Positions 1-9,434 of a stretch of DNA of 26,479 nucleotides are shown here, piece after piece. The translations under genes were made by a program, and so were the position numbers. The stretch is taken from the NCBI GenBank assembly GCA_017694275.1, contig JADINB010000068.1, positions 1 through 26,479 on the forward strand, given 5' to 3'. Position 1 is the stretch's first letter, and the number at the start of each line of letters is the position of its first letter. Below the pieces are notes generated by a model that saw only the letters and a program-made list of their open reading frames with translations, was not told the DNA's origin and made no database searches. Origin of the DNA: Candidatus Egerieousia excrementavium (GTDB taxonomy: Bacteria; Bacteroidota; Bacteroidia; Bacteroidales; UBA932).

Positions 1-2443
1 GGTTTCATGCCGTTCCGGTGCAAGAAGTTCAATGCCCGGCATGATGGAGACCGTGCTCAATATAGGCCTCTGTTCTGCAACAATTCCGGGTCTGATTGCA
101 AAAACACAGAATCCCAGATTCGTGTATGACGCATATCGCCGTCTTATAATGATGTATTCAGATGTGGTGATGGAGAAGGCCGAAGGGATAGAACCTGAAG
201 ACGGCAACGGAATAAGGGTGCAGTTGGACAAAATGTTGGCAAAGGTAAAGGCAGACAAGGGTTATGCTTCAGATACAGACTTGACAGTAGAGGATTTGAA
301 GCAGCTTTGCGAAGATTTCAAGATCCGTGTAAGGCAGGAACTGGGCCGTCCGTTCCCAGATGACGCCCAGGAGCAGTTGTGGGGCGGTATCGGTGCCGTT
401 TTCAAATCATGGAACGGCAAGAGGGCTATTGCATACCGTAAGATAGAGGGCATTCCCGACGATTGGGGTACAGCCGTAAACGTTCAGTCCATGGTATTTG
501 GAAACATGGGTGACAACTCTGCCACCGGTGTGGCATTCTCACGTAACCCGGCAACAGGCGAGAACAAGTTCTATGGTGAGTGGCTCATAAACGCACAGGG
601 CGAGGATGTGGTTGCAGGAATCAGGACTCCAAATCCGCTTAACGAAGCCACGAAGAATGACCATAACCGTCATCTGAAGTCTCTTGAGGTGGCCATGCCC
701 GATGTTTACAAGGAACTGTATGACATACAGCACAATCTGGAGCAGCATTTCCATGACATGCAGGACATAGAGTTCACGATTCAGGACGGCAAGCTCTGGA
801 TGCTGCAGTGCCGTGTGGGCAAGAGAACAGGTCTGGCTGCATTGAATATGGCAATGGATATGTTGCAGGAAGGGCTGATAGATGAAAAGACAGCAGTCTT
901 GAGAGTTGCTCCTTCGCAGTTGGACGAGCTGCTGCATCCTATACTTGATGCTTCTGCCGAGAAAAAGGCAACTGTCATAGCAAGGGGATTGCCTGCCGGC
1001 CCCGGAGGTTCTGTAGGTAGAATAGTATTTACAGCAGAAGATGCCGTAGAGGCGGCAAAGAAAAATGAAAAGGTCATACTGGTCCGTGAGGAGACCAATC
1101 CTGAAGACGTAGAGGGAATGAGGGCTGCCGACGGGCTTCTGACCGCCCGTGGAGGTATGACCTCACATGCGGCACTTGTTGCACGCGGATGGGGCAAATG
1201 CTGTATCGTAGGTTGCGATGCGCTCCATATAAACATGAATACAAGAACCATTACCATTGGCGACAAACTTTACAAGGAGGGGGATGTGTTCAGTCTGAAC
1301 GGAAGCAAGGGGCTGGTTTATGGCGAGGCCATAGAGACTGTAAACGCATCTGAGAATCCCCGTTTCATAGGCTATATGAATATTGTGGACAAATATCGCG
1401 TACTTGGTGTGAGGACCAATGCCGATACTCCTGCCGACGCTCAGGCCGCCCTTGATTTTGGTGCGGAGGGCATAGGGCTGTTCCGTATAGAGCATATGTT
1501 CTACGGCAAGAATTCTGAGGCCCCTCTTTCAAAACTGAGAAAAATGATTCTGGCCAGCACTACGGTAGAGCGCGAATATGCATTGAAAGAACTTGAACCA
1601 TACGTGAAAGAGGCCGTAAAGGCAACAATGGAAGTAATGGACGGCCGTCCGGTAACTTTCCGTCTGCTTGATCCTCCCTTGCATGAATTCGTTCCCCAGA
1701 CCCAGGAAAAACGCGAAGAACTGGCAGAAAGCCTCGGAGTAAGCAGTGAAGATATTCTGAAGCGCGGAGAGTTGCTGCATGAGGTCAATCCTATGATGGG
1801 GCACCGTGGCGTGCGTCTCGGAGTTACCTATCCGGAAGTCTCACGCATGCAGTTCAGGGCTATCTTCACGGCTACGGCTGAACTGATAAAAGAGGGCAGG
1901 AAGCCGCAGCCGGAAATAATGATACCGGTTACGGTTTCAGTAAAGGAACTTGATTTCCAGAAAGCCATTTGCGATGAGGTTCATGACTTGGTTGAGAAGG
2001 AGACAGGCGTGACAATCACTTACATGTATGGAACCATGATAGAGATTCCGCGCGCCGCGATTATGGCAGACGAAATGGCCAAGACCGCACAGTTCTTCTC
2101 ATTTGGAACGAATGACCTTACCCAGATGACATTCGGTTTCTCGCGTGATGATATCGGAACATTCATGAATGATTACATGAACAAGAAGATCCTTACGGCG
2201 GATCCGTTCCAGACACTGGACCAGGATTCTGTAGGAAAACTTATTGAGATAGGTATCAAGGGTGGACGTACCACAAATCCCAACCTTAAGGTAGGTATCT
2301 GCGGAGAACATGGCGGAGACCCCGATTCTGTAGCCTTCTGCCACAAGATAGGAATGAACTATGTTTCATGTTCTCCTTTCAGGGTTCCTATTGCAAGGCT
2401 CGCTGCGGCGCAGGCTGCAATACGCTCTTACGAGAAGAAATAA
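1..2443 (+). CDS. ppdK: Pyruvate, phosphate dikinase, 5'-truncated by window edge
   Basis: This enzyme interconverts pyruvate, ATP and phosphate with PEP, AMP and pyrophosphate in the cytoplasm, and many anaerobes use it as a reversible glycolytic step. The reading frame is open from base 2, where it encodes VSCRSGARSSMPGMMETV, a typical internal PPDK stretch, so the ATG at 32 is not the start. By comparison with family members of about 870-910 residues, I estimate that some 90-100 N-terminal residues lie outside the window. The end of the ATP-grasp domain (QCRVGKRTG) is followed by the swivelling phosphohistidine domain, with GGMTSHAALVARG and its catalytic His codon at 1166-1168. The C-terminal PEP/pyruvate barrel carries GLFRIEHMFYG, SFGTNDLTQMTFGFSRDD and GICGEHGGDP, with its catalytic Cys codon at 2300-2302. 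All key residues are present. The gene ends in front of a strong hairpin. The family assignment is very secure. Confidence 0.98.
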   Translation, partial: VSCRSGARSSMPGMMETVLNIGLCSATIPGLIAKTQNPRFVYDAYRRLIMMYSDVVMEKAEGIEPEDGNGIRVQLDKMLAKVKADKGYASDTDLTVEDLKQLCEDFKIRVRQELGRPFPDDAQEQLWGGIGAVFKSWNGKRAIAYRKIEGIPDDWGTAVNVQSMVFGNMGDNSATGVAFSRNPATGENKFYGEWLINAQGEDVVAGIRTPNPLNEATKNDHNRHLKSLEVAMPDVYKELYDIQHNLEQHFHDMQDIEFTIQDGKLWMLQCRVGKRTGLAALNMAMDMLQEGLIDEKTAVLRVAPSQLDELLHPILDASAEKKATVIARGLPAGPGGSVGRIVFTAEDAVEAAKKNEKVILVREETNPEDVEGMRAADGLLTARGGMTSHAALVARGWGKCCIVGCDALHINMNTRTITIGDKLYKEGDVFSLNGSKGLVYGEAIETVNASENPRFIGYMNIVDKYRVLGVRTNADTPADAQAALDFGAEGIGLFRIEHMFYGKNSEAPLSKLRKMILASTTVEREYALKELEPYVKEAVKATMEVMDGRPVTFRLLDPPLHEFVPQTQEKREELAESLGVSSEDILKRGELLHEVNPMMGHRGVRLGVTYPEVSRMQFRAIFTATAELIKEGRKPQPEIMIPVTVSVKELDFQKAICDEVHDLVEKETGVTITYMYGTMIEIPRAAIMADEMAKTAQFFSFGTNDLTQMTFGFSRDDIGTFMNDYMNKKILTADPFQTLDQDSVGKLIEIGIKGGRTTNPNLKVGICGEHGGDPDSVAFCHKIGMNYVSCSPFRVPIARLAAAQAAIRSYEKK

Positions 2444-2474
2444 CAATAACAAAACAAAAGACAAAAAACAACGG

Positions 2475-2505
2475 AAAAGGGGTTGCCTTGGCGGCAGCCC
2501 CTTTT
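2475..2505 (+). terminator. Terminator between convergent ppdK and phoH-like genes
   Basis: A 13-bp stem pairs 2475-2487 (AAAAGGGGTTGCC) with 2493-2505 (GGCAGCCCCTTTT) around a 5-nt loop, with a single G-T pair. It lies 31 bases after the ppdK stop and continues into T residues. On the minus strand the hairpin lies 32 bases past the phoH stop and is followed by T-rich sequence, so it probably ends transcription from both sides. Confidence 0.85.
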
Positions 2506-2537
2506 TATATGTGTAGCCTTTTGGCAGACTTTTATGG

Positions 2538-3929
2538 TTACAGTTTGCGCCCTGCCAGTTCCGAGAGTTCTGAACGCTCACCCTTTACAAGATTTACCAG
2601 TTCAAAAAGCTCCTCTCCGTACAGCTTTTCCGAAAGGTGGGTGAGGCCGTTCGACCATCTGTCTAGATATGGCTGGTCTATCTGTTGGATATCACCTGTA
2701 AAGACCATCTTTGTGCCTTCTCCGGCCCGGGTTATTATAGTCTTGACCTCGTGTGGAGTGAGGTTCTGGGCTTCATCTATTATGAAGAATACGTTCGACA
2801 GGCTGCGCCCCCTTATGTAGGCCAGAGGCGATATTACCAGTTTGTCGTTTCTGAGCATATCTTCAATCTTGATATTCTCCTTGCTGCTCTCCTTGAAGTT
2901 TTTCTTTATTACGGCAAGGTTATCATACAGAGGAAGCATATATGGCCCGATTTTTTCCCTTGCATCTCCCGGCAGGAATCCTATTTCCTGATTTTTTAGC
3001 GGGATGACAGGCCTTGCAAGGAGAATCTGGTCATAAAGATCTGTCTGGGCAAGTGCTCCGGCCAGCGCAAGCAGAGTCTTTCCGGTACCTGCACTTCCCG
3101 TAAGGCTTATCAGTTTTACCTTCGGGTTGGTAATGGCGTCGATTGCAAAAATCTGTTCACTGTTCCGCGGAGAGATGCCGTAAACAGTCTTGAAATTTAC
3201 GGGGACAATCATTTTTTTATCCTTGTCGTATCTTGCAAGAACATCCGGAGATTTGCTGCCACTCTTGTAGCGAAATCTGTAGAGTTGGTTTGCGGCAGGT
3301 TCCCTTTTGTTGCCCATCTCCTTGAGCGTTGCTCCTTCTGAGGCAATCTTGTCCAGAAGCCCGTCGCTGTATTTACGCTCGGTAATGATTCTTGCCTCGT
3401 TGTGGGCTACCCTCTCTTCCTCTATGCGGTCTGTCAGGTAATCCTGTGCCAGAAGATGCAGTGCCTTGGCTTTCATCCTCAGGTTTATGTCTTTGGTGAC
3501 AAGCGCTACAATCCTGTCGGGGTACTTGCCTTTAATCCATATTGTAGTGGACAATATCCTGTGGTCCTGAATATCGTCCATAAAGCAATCCTTAAGTTCA
3601 GGAGGAAACGGGTGGTTTATTTCAATAGAGAGCTTTCCTCTGCCCTTCCCGAGCGGATAGCCGCTGCTGCTGTTGAAAAGGCGCGGGTCTGAAATCCTGT
3701 CGATATGCCTTACAAATTCACGGGCGTTGTAATTTATGGTATCATTGCCCTTTTTGAATTTATCCAACTCTTCCAGTACGGCAACAGGTATGACCAAATC
3801 GTTCTCCTGGAAATTATAAATCGAATTATAATCGTGCAGGATGACATTGGTGTCAAGTACAAAAATCTTAGGGGGCCTTTCGCTTTTCTGTATGTTCCCT
3901 ATTTTTGTCTTTTGTTCATTTGACACCAT
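2538..3929 (-). CDS. PhoH-family ATPase with N-terminal PIN domain
   Basis: This is a PIN-PhoH (PhoH2-type) protein of 463 residues from the chosen start. Family members are ATP-dependent RNA-binding proteins, some shown to unwind and cut RNA; the substrate here is unknown. The PIN domain (about residues 20-155) begins KIFVLDTNVILHD, with acidic Asp26, and also contains VLEELDKFKKG and VTKDINLR. The PhoH ATPase follows, with Walker A GSAGTGKT at 278-285, Walker B FFIIDEAQN at 381-389 and TGDIQQID. The frame stays open to an ATG at 3959, but I prefer the ATG at 3929 because a GGAAGGAA tract sits directly before it and the extra ten residues look unlike the family. Either choice overlaps the end of purL, by 31 or 61 bases, so the two genes are probably cotranscribed. 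The family is certain; the start is less so. Confidence 0.93.
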   Translation of the reverse strand: MVSNEQKTKIGNIQKSERPPKIFVLDTNVILHDYNSIYNFQENDLVIPVAVLEELDKFKKGNDTINYNAREFVRHIDRISDPRLFNSSSGYPLGKGRGKLSIEINHPFPPELKDCFMDDIQDHRILSTTIWIKGKYPDRIVALVTKDINLRMKAKALHLLAQDYLTDRIEEERVAHNEARIITERKYSDGLLDKIASEGATLKEMGNKREPAANQLYRFRYKSGSKSPDVLARYDKDKKMIVPVNFKTVYGISPRNSEQIFAIDAITNPKVKLISLTGSAGTGKTLLALAGALAQTDLYDQILLARPVIPLKNQEIGFLPGDAREKIGPYMLPLYDNLAVIKKNFKESSKENIKIEDMLRNDKLVISPLAYIRGRSLSNVFFIIDEAQNLTPHEVKTIITRAGEGTKMVFTGDIQQIDQPYLDRWSNGLTHLSEKLYGEELFELVNLVKGERSELSELAGRKL

Positions 3930-6900
3930 TTCCTTCCGTTTTTGAAAAGTTCCGTCCATGGCGTTACATTATGTTTGTTTTCTGTATAATATGCCCAGTT
4001 CCAGCTTCTGAGACAGCGTTCAGGATGTGGCATCATTGCAAGATGTCTTCCGTCTTTGCTGCATATTCCCGCAATGCCTTCCGGAGAACCGTTCGGGTTT
4101 GCAGGGTAACCGGTATAATTGAACCTTAGTGCCACGTTGAAATCCTCCCTGCCGTGAGGAAAATCGAATCGTCCCTCTCCGTGTGAAACCCAGATGCCAA
4201 GTTTGCATCCTTCAAGTCCTTTCAGAAGTACTGATGGCGAATTTTCGATAGTCACACCTACAAATGCACTCTCGTATTTGTGCGATATGTTGTGTTTCAT
4301 ATTGTAGCAGGAGCTTTTGCCGGTATGGTTTATAAGCCCCAATTCTGCCATGAGCTGGCAGCCGTTGCATACCCCCAGGCTCAGTGTGTCTTCTCTTGCA
4401 TAGAATTCTTCCAGGCTCTTTTTTGCACGGCTGTTATGCAGGAATGCACCGGCCCAGCCTTTGGCGGAGCCTAACGTGTCTGCATTGGAGAAGCCTCCCA
4501 CGAAGACTATCATCTGAACTTCCTTCAAATCTTCACGCCCGGTTATAAGGTCTGTCATATGTACATCCTTGACCTTGAAACCTGCCATATAGAGAGCCCA
4601 TGCCATCTCCCGGTCTCCGTTAGATCCCTGTTCCCTGATTATTGCGGCAACAGGAGCGTCGTCTGCCGGTTTTTCTCCCAGCCCTTTGCCTTCACCTGTA
4701 AATCCTTCAGGGAACTTGTAGATGAGCGGCTGTTTCTTGTAGTTCTGGAATCTCTCCCTTGCACACTCTTCGCCTACCTGACGTATGTCGAACAGATATG
4801 ATGTCTTGAACCAGATGTCTCTGAGTGAATCTATGTCGAGAACAAGCGGCCCGGAAGCAGAAAGTTCTATCGTAATGTTGCGTTCGGGAGCATATTCTCC
4901 AATTATTACAGCCTCGTTGTGCAGTATTTCCATTGCCTTGTCTGTCATGTCGCATGCAATCTGCAACACTACGCCAGGATTCTCTGCAAAGAAGACTTCT
5001 TCCAGTTCCGACTCTTTGAAATGTTGTCCGGTTTGGGGAGATGCGGTAATTTTCATGCCTCCGTCTACATTTGCAAAGCACATCTCCAGCAGGGTCGTTA
5101 TAAGACCTCCGGCCGAGACGTCATGGCCTGCAAGCACCATTTTTCTTGAAATCAGTTCCTGGAGCGCTGCGAATGTGTCTGCAAAATATTGCGGGTCTGC
5201 AACGTCAGGTACATTCCCGCCGACTTGTCCAAGCGTCTGGGCGAATGCCGAACCTCCCAGATCGAAGCGGCATCTGCCTTCTCTCTTGGTAAAAGGCAGG
5301 TAGAGAATCTTGCTGCTGCACTTTTTAAGATAAGGCCTTACTATATTGTTTACATCTTCCACTGGCGCTACGGTTGAGATTATCAGTGTGCCGGGAGCCA
5401 GTATCTTTTTGCCGTCAGGGTATGTCTGGGTCATGCTCATGGAGTCCTTTCCGGTAGGGATGTTTATTCCCAACGCAATGGCAAAGTCAGATGCGCCTTT
5501 TACAGCCTTGTAAAGGCGTGCGTCTTCTCCCTTGTTTCTGCATGGCCACATCCAGTTGGCACTGAGTGATATGTTGCGCAGACCACCCTTGATGGGAGTC
5601 CATACCACATTTGTGAGAGCCTCGGCTATTGCCATTCTGGAACCTGCTGCAGCATCTGCGAGCGCTGTCAGAGGTGCATGCCCGAGCGAGGTTGCGATAC
5701 CTTCCTTGTCTTTGTAGCCTATTGCCGTAACTCCCAGATTGTTCAGTGGAAGCTGCAATTCTCCTGTACATTGTTGCCCGGCAACAAGCCCTGTGACAGA
5801 ACGGTCTACCTTGTTCGTGAGCCAGTCTTTGCACGCTACACTTTCCAGCTGCAATACCTGCGAAAGATACTCTTCGAATTTACCCTGTGCATATTTTACA
5901 GGCCCGAATATGTAATCGCACGACTGGTCGTGCATATATGTCTTTGGGGTGGAGCCGAACATGTCTTCAAGCTGCAGATCTATGGCGGTTTCGCCTGTCT
6001 GGTGATTCTTTAGCGTAAAATTGTGTTCGCCTGTGGTTTCGCCAATTACATACATCGGGGCACGCTCCCTCTCTGCAACGGCCTTCATTTGTGCAACGTC
6101 TTTTTCGTGCATCACAAGCCCCATCCTCTCCTGGCTTTCGTTGCCGATAATCTCTTTCAGACTCAATGTGGGATCACCTATCGGAAGTTTGCTTATGTCT
6201 ATGTCTCCTCCTGTCTGTTCCACAAGTTCGGAAAGACAGTTCAGGTGGCCTCCTGCACCGTGGTCGTGAACGCTTATTATGGTGTTGCTTTCGCTTTCGG
6301 CAACACTTCTTATGACATTGTATACCCTTTTCTGCATTTCCGGGTTAGCCCTCTGGATTGCATTAAGTTCTATTGAGTTGTCATAACGTCCCGTGTCGAC
6401 TGAACTTACTGCTCCTCCGCCCATGCCTATCCTGTAGTTGTCTCCTCCCAGAAGCACAATCTTGTCGCCTGTCCCAGGCTCGTCCTTGAGCGCATCTCTC
6501 TTTCTTGCGTAGCCGACTCCTCCGGCAAGCATTATTACCTTGTCGTATCCGAATTCGGGTGTCTTGTATGCCTTGCAACTGTAGTCTCGGCTCTGGTCTG
6601 GATCGTATTCCAAAGTGAGCAGACTGCCGCATATTATGGATTGTCCGAACTTGTTTCCAAAGTCGCTTGCTCCGTTGCTGGCCTTTGTGAGAATTTCCTG
6701 CGGGCTTTGGTATAGCCATTTTCTGGGGTCACTCTCTTCCCACTTCCTCTCAACCTCCATGGCGGCAATACAGGATTTGTCTGTCATTTTATTTTCGGTA
6801 TCCCGACAGGTCATCTCTTCATTTATACCGGGGGTTTCTTCAATCTTTTTCTGAAAACGAGGGTAGGATGTCATGTAAACGGCTGTACCGGCAATGGGAA

Positions 6901-7753
6901 AACTGCCTTTTCCTCCGGCAATCCTGTCTCTGATTTCACCGCCGCTTCCTGTTGCGGCTCCGTTGAATGGCTCTACTGTAGTGGGAAAGTTGTGAGTTTC
7001 CGCCTTAAGGCTTATGACTGTCTGCTCATCTGTAGTTGTAAAGAAATCGGGCTTGTGGCCGGAAGCAGGATGGAACATTTCTATCCTTGGCCCCTCTATG
7101 AATGCGCAGTTGTCTTTGTATGCGCTTACGATTATGTTTGGATTTGTCTGGCTCGTCTTCTTTATCATCTTGAAAAGAGAACTTTCCATCTCTTTGCCGT
7201 CTATGACGAACGTGCCGTTGAAAATTTTGTGGCGGCAGTGCTCGCTGTTCACCTGTGAGAATCCGAATACCTCACTGTCTGTAAGCCCTCTGCCAAGTTT
7301 CTTGCCAAGACTTTGGAGATATTTTATCTCATCTTCGTTCAGGGCAAGCCCCTCTTTTTTATTGTATTCTTCAATGTCTGTTATATAGATGACAGGATCT
7401 GGTTTTCTGTTTACCTTGAAAATTTCCTGGTCAAGATTTTCGTAGATTCTCTGCAACATCTTGTCGCAGTTGCTCTCCCTGGACTTTACGGGAAAGAATT
7501 CTTCTATTCTTTTGATTCCCGTAAGATTCATGTTCTGGGTAATCTCTACCGCATTAGTGCTCCATGGTGTAATCATTTCGCGCCTGGGGCCTATGAAAAT
7601 TCCCTCAACCTTCTTTGCGGCAGCATTGCCGTCTATAATATGTTTTCCGTTTGAAAACAGCCATTCCAGCGTCTTTATATCATCTGCCGAAAGTTCCTTT
7701 GCACTCTCTACCGCCACAATGGAATTGCTTGGCGACTTAAAGAAATGAATCAT
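3899..7753 (-). CDS. purL: Phosphoribosylformylglycinamidine synthase, single-chain type
   Basis: This enzyme converts FGAR, glutamine and ATP to FGAM in de novo purine synthesis. At 1284 residues it is the long one-chain form, with the synthetase and the glutaminase fused, and not the split PurS/PurL/PurQ form. Visible motifs include FSQVNSEHCRHKIFNG near the N-terminus, then KAETHNFPTTVEPFNGAATGSGGEIRD in the first synthetase half, and GKDSMSMT and GHDVSAGGL in the second. The C-terminal amidotransferase domain carries GVCNGCQ with nucleophile Cys1129, and MPHPER with His1243 and Glu1245 completing the triad. It is divergent from folC across about 100 bases. I saw no guanine riboswitch and no convincing TAnnTTTG promoter on this strand. 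Its last 31 bases overlap the start of the phoH-like gene. Confidence 0.98.
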   Translation of the reverse strand: MIHFFKSPSNSIVAVESAKELSADDIKTLEWLFSNGKHIIDGNAAAKKVEGIFIGPRREMITPWSTNAVEITQNMNLTGIKRIEEFFPVKSRESNCDKMLQRIYENLDQEIFKVNRKPDPVIYITDIEEYNKKEGLALNEDEIKYLQSLGKKLGRGLTDSEVFGFSQVNSEHCRHKIFNGTFVIDGKEMESSLFKMIKKTSQTNPNIIVSAYKDNCAFIEGPRIEMFHPASGHKPDFFTTTDEQTVISLKAETHNFPTTVEPFNGAATGSGGEIRDRIAGGKGSFPIAGTAVYMTSYPRFQKKIEETPGINEEMTCRDTENKMTDKSCIAAMEVERKWEESDPRKWLYQSPQEILTKASNGASDFGNKFGQSIICGSLLTLEYDPDQSRDYSCKAYKTPEFGYDKVIMLAGGVGYARKRDALKDEPGTGDKIVLLGGDNYRIGMGGGAVSSVDTGRYDNSIELNAIQRANPEMQKRVYNVIRSVAESESNTIISVHDHGAGGHLNCLSELVEQTGGDIDISKLPIGDPTLSLKEIIGNESQERMGLVMHEKDVAQMKAVAERERAPMYVIGETTGEHNFTLKNHQTGETAIDLQLEDMFGSTPKTYMHDQSCDYIFGPVKYAQGKFEEYLSQVLQLESVACKDWLTNKVDRSVTGLVAGQQCTGELQLPLNNLGVTAIGYKDKEGIATSLGHAPLTALADAAAGSRMAIAEALTNVVWTPIKGGLRNISLSANWMWPCRNKGEDARLYKAVKGASDFAIALGINIPTGKDSMSMTQTYPDGKKILAPGTLIISTVAPVEDVNNIVRPYLKKCSSKILYLPFTKREGRCRFDLGGSAFAQTLGQVGGNVPDVADPQYFADTFAALQELISRKMVLAGHDVSAGGLITTLLEMCFANVDGGMKITASPQTGQHFKESELEEVFFAENPGVVLQIACDMTDKAMEILHNEAVIIGEYAPERNITIELSASGPLVLDIDSLRDIWFKTSYLFDIRQVGEECARERFQNYKKQPLIYKFPEGFTGEGKGLGEKPADDAPVAAIIREQGSNGDREMAWALYMAGFKVKDVHMTDLITGREDLKEVQMIVFVGGFSNADTLGSAKGWAGAFLHNSRAKKSLEEFYAREDTLSLGVCNGCQLMAELGLINHTGKSSCYNMKHNISHKYESAFVGVTIENSPSVLLKGLEGCKLGIWVSHGEGRFDFPHGREDFNVALRFNYTGYPANPNGSPEGIAGICSKDGRHLAMMPHPERCLRSWNWAYYTENKHNVTPWTELFKNGRKWCQMNKRQK

Positions 7754-7811
7754 AAAAGTCTCTTTTTTAGTGTGAAGTTAAAATGTTTTTAATTTGTAAA
7801 AGTAGTAAAAC

Positions 7812-7845
7812 TTTTCCAATAAATGGGTAATAATCCGTATATTCG
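7812..7845 (+). promoter_or_regulatory. Possible folC promoter
   Basis: TATATTCG at 7838-7845 is a partial match to the Bacteroidetes -7 element TAnnTTTG, with TTTTCC at 7812-7817 roughly where a -33 element would lie. Transcription would begin near 7850, just before the ATG at 7854, which favours the downstream ATG at 7869 as the folC start. The match is imperfect. Confidence 0.3.
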
Positions 7846-7868
7846 CACCCTGCATGAAAAGCCTTGTA

Positions 7869-9203
7869 ATGGACAGTGAATTGTATGATAAAGAGATAGA
7901 GTTTATTTTCAACAGATTTCCTTCGTTTCAGCGTGATGGTGGCAATGCGTACAAGCCAGGACTGGAAAATATGCGTAAAATAGTTGCGCAACTGGGTAAT
8001 CCGCAGGAACGTTTCGCGTCTGTACATATTGCCGGAACAAATGGGAAAGGTTCTACAAGCCACATGATAGCTGCCGCCATGTCTGCCCTGGATAAAAAAG
8101 TGGGGCTCTATACCTCGCCCCATCTGACAGATTTCAGGGAGAGAATGAAAATATCCTCTCCTGAGGGGCGTTTTATCATGCCTTCCAAGGAATTCGTATA
8201 CTCTTTCCTGACAAGAAACAAGTCTCTTTTCCTGGATGTGGATGCTTCATTTTTTGAGATAACAACGGCGATGGCCTTTTATTGGTTTGCACAAGAAGGT
8301 GTCGATATTGCGGTTGTAGAGTGCGGTCTGGGAGGAAGGCTCGACGCTACCAACATTGTGACTCCTGTATTGAGCATAATCACCAACATAGGAATGGACC
8401 ATTGCGAGTACCTTGGCGATACGCCTGAAAAGATAGCGGCGGAAAAATGCGGTATAATAAAGCATGGAGTTCCTGTTGTCGTTGGTGAAAAATCGGGCGT
8501 GGCCTCTGTCTTCACAGAGAAGGCGAGGTTAATGTGCTCCCCGCTCTTTTTTGCCGAAGAGCAGAATGCGGAACTGTTTGTAGATCTGAAAAAGATGGAC
8601 CTGAAAGGCGAGTATCAGAAGCAGAACGTAAGGTGTGTGGGTGTTGCACTCAAGTTGCTGCTTGACAATATGGCTGTTTCTGTGCAGGCTATGAGCAGGC
8701 TTTACAGAAACATATACAATACTGCATGGCTGACTTCATTGCGCGGACGGTGGATGACACTGTCGGAAATACCGCATATAATATGTGATACCGGACATAA
8801 TGCCCATGCGTTCAGGATTCTGGGTGAAGAAATGCAGCGTGCGGTTTTGCGGAATTCACCCTTTACGGGAAAGCCATACGGGAGAGGTGTGGCATTTTTC
8901 GGTGTGGTTGCAGACAAAGATCTGGAAGCCATTATGCATCTGCTGCCTGCAGGGTATTATTATTGCTTTGTAAATGCAAAGGGTAAACGGGCGTTGCCGG
9001 CGGCAATCTTGCAGGAAAAGATGGCCGGGCATGGCTTTAAAGGTATGATATTGGGAGAAGGCGGCGTTTATGAAAGCCTTGCTCTCTTTTTCGAAGGGAA
9101 AATGGCCCGTCCCGATGATTTTATATTCATAGGCGGCAGTTCGTATGTTGTGGCGGAAGCGCTGCCGTTCTTTGAGGGGAAAAAGAATTTTTTTGCAGAA
9201 TGA
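7869..9203 (+). CDS. folC: Folylpolyglutamate synthase / dihydrofolate synthase
   Basis: This is a Mur-ligase-family enzyme that adds glutamate to dihydropteroate or folates using ATP. It has 444 residues from the chosen start, the normal family length. The P-loop GTNGKGSTS is at residues 56-64, followed by YTSPHLTDFRERM, then VECGLGGRLDATN and the metal-binding segment SIITNIGMDHCEYLGDT. The C-terminal ligase domain has CDTGHNAHA, and FFGVVADKD. An in-frame ATG lies 15 bases upstream at 7854, but the N-terminus beginning MDSELYDKEIEFIFNRFPSFQRDG lines up better with the family as I know it, and the possible promoter leaves almost no leader for the upstream start. The gene is divergent from purL. 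Its last codons overlap the -33 element of the next promoter. Confidence 0.95.
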   Translation: MDSELYDKEIEFIFNRFPSFQRDGGNAYKPGLENMRKIVAQLGNPQERFASVHIAGTNGKGSTSHMIAAAMSALDKKVGLYTSPHLTDFRERMKISSPEGRFIMPSKEFVYSFLTRNKSLFLDVDASFFEITTAMAFYWFAQEGVDIAVVECGLGGRLDATNIVTPVLSIITNIGMDHCEYLGDTPEKIAAEKCGIIKHGVPVVVGEKSGVASVFTEKARLMCSPLFFAEEQNAELFVDLKKMDLKGEYQKQNVRCVGVALKLLLDNMAVSVQAMSRLYRNIYNTAWLTSLRGRWMTLSEIPHIICDTGHNAHAFRILGEEMQRAVLRNSPFTGKPYGRGVAFFGVVADKDLEAIMHLLPAGYYYCFVNAKGKRALPAAILQEKMAGHGFKGMILGEGGVYESLALFFEGKMARPDDFIFIGGSSYVVAEALPFFEGKKNFFAE

Positions 9204-9222
9204 AAAATATTGCATACTTTTG
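9192..9222 (+). promoter_or_regulatory. Strong Bacteroidetes-type promoter before the repeat/tRNA region
   Basis: TTTG at 9192-9195 and a perfect TAnnTTTG element (TACTTTTG) at 9215-9222 are separated by the ideal 19 bases. Transcription should begin at about 9228-9230, after folC ends and just before the first 57-bp repeat. The likely product is a transcript carrying both repeats and tRNA-Val, because no protein gene follows before 9812. The -33 box lies within the last codons of folC. Confidence 0.65.
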
Positions 9223-9238
9223 TAATCCCTCCACGGGG

Positions 9239-9295
9239 GCGTACTTGGCTACGTGACCGAAGTTTGAATGAAGTTAGACGCAGTAATTGCCGAAA
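9239..9295 (+). repeat. 57-bp direct repeat, copy 1
   Basis: These 57 bases recur exactly at 9364-9420, giving a unit of 125 bp present about 1.5 times. The copy begins GCGTACTTGGCTACGTGACC and ends GCAGTAATTGCCGAAA. A small CGTA/TACG hairpin can form at its start. Its last nine bases (9287-9295) can pair with 9325-9333 in the spacer (TTTTGGCAA), with one G-U pair. It lies 16 bases after the -7 element and so should be transcribed. A ten-codon frame (MKLDAVIAER) starts at 9268, but nothing supports translation. The function is unknown; it may belong to a dispersed repeat family or form a structured leader. Confidence 0.9.
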
Positions 9296-9363
9296 GGTGA
9301 AAAGATAGACATTTCGAAGTTTATTTTTGGCAAGGACAAGGAAAACGAATGAAAATTGAGGGA

Positions 9364-9420
9364 GCGTACTTGGCTACGTGACCGAAGTTTGAATGAAGTT
9401 AGACGCAGTAATTGCCGAAA
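9364..9420 (+). repeat. 57-bp direct repeat, copy 2, just upstream of tRNA-Val
   Basis: This is identical over 57 bases to the copy at 9239-9295 and diverges from it right after GCCGAAA. It ends 14 bases before the tRNA, so in a repeat-tRNA transcript it would be the immediate leader of the tRNA precursor. The 9-bp pairing that copy 1 can make with its downstream spacer is not available here, because the spacer is replaced by the tRNA. Confidence 0.9.
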
Positions 9421-9434
9421 AGAAACGAGAAAAG

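Noticed and set aside
32..2443. ATG at 32 as the start of ppdK
   Set aside because: Conserved PPDK sequence continues in frame upstream to the window edge, so the gene is cut by the window, not started there.
7754..7868. Riboswitch or purine-responsive site between purL and folC
   Set aside because: The gap is about 100 bases and shows none of the conserved purine-riboswitch core or a clear operator palindrome.
9268..9300. Ten-codon frame MKLDAVIAER in repeat copy 1, longer in copy 2
   Set aside because: No ribosome binding site, and in copy 2 the frame runs into the tRNA. Kept only as a note under the repeats.
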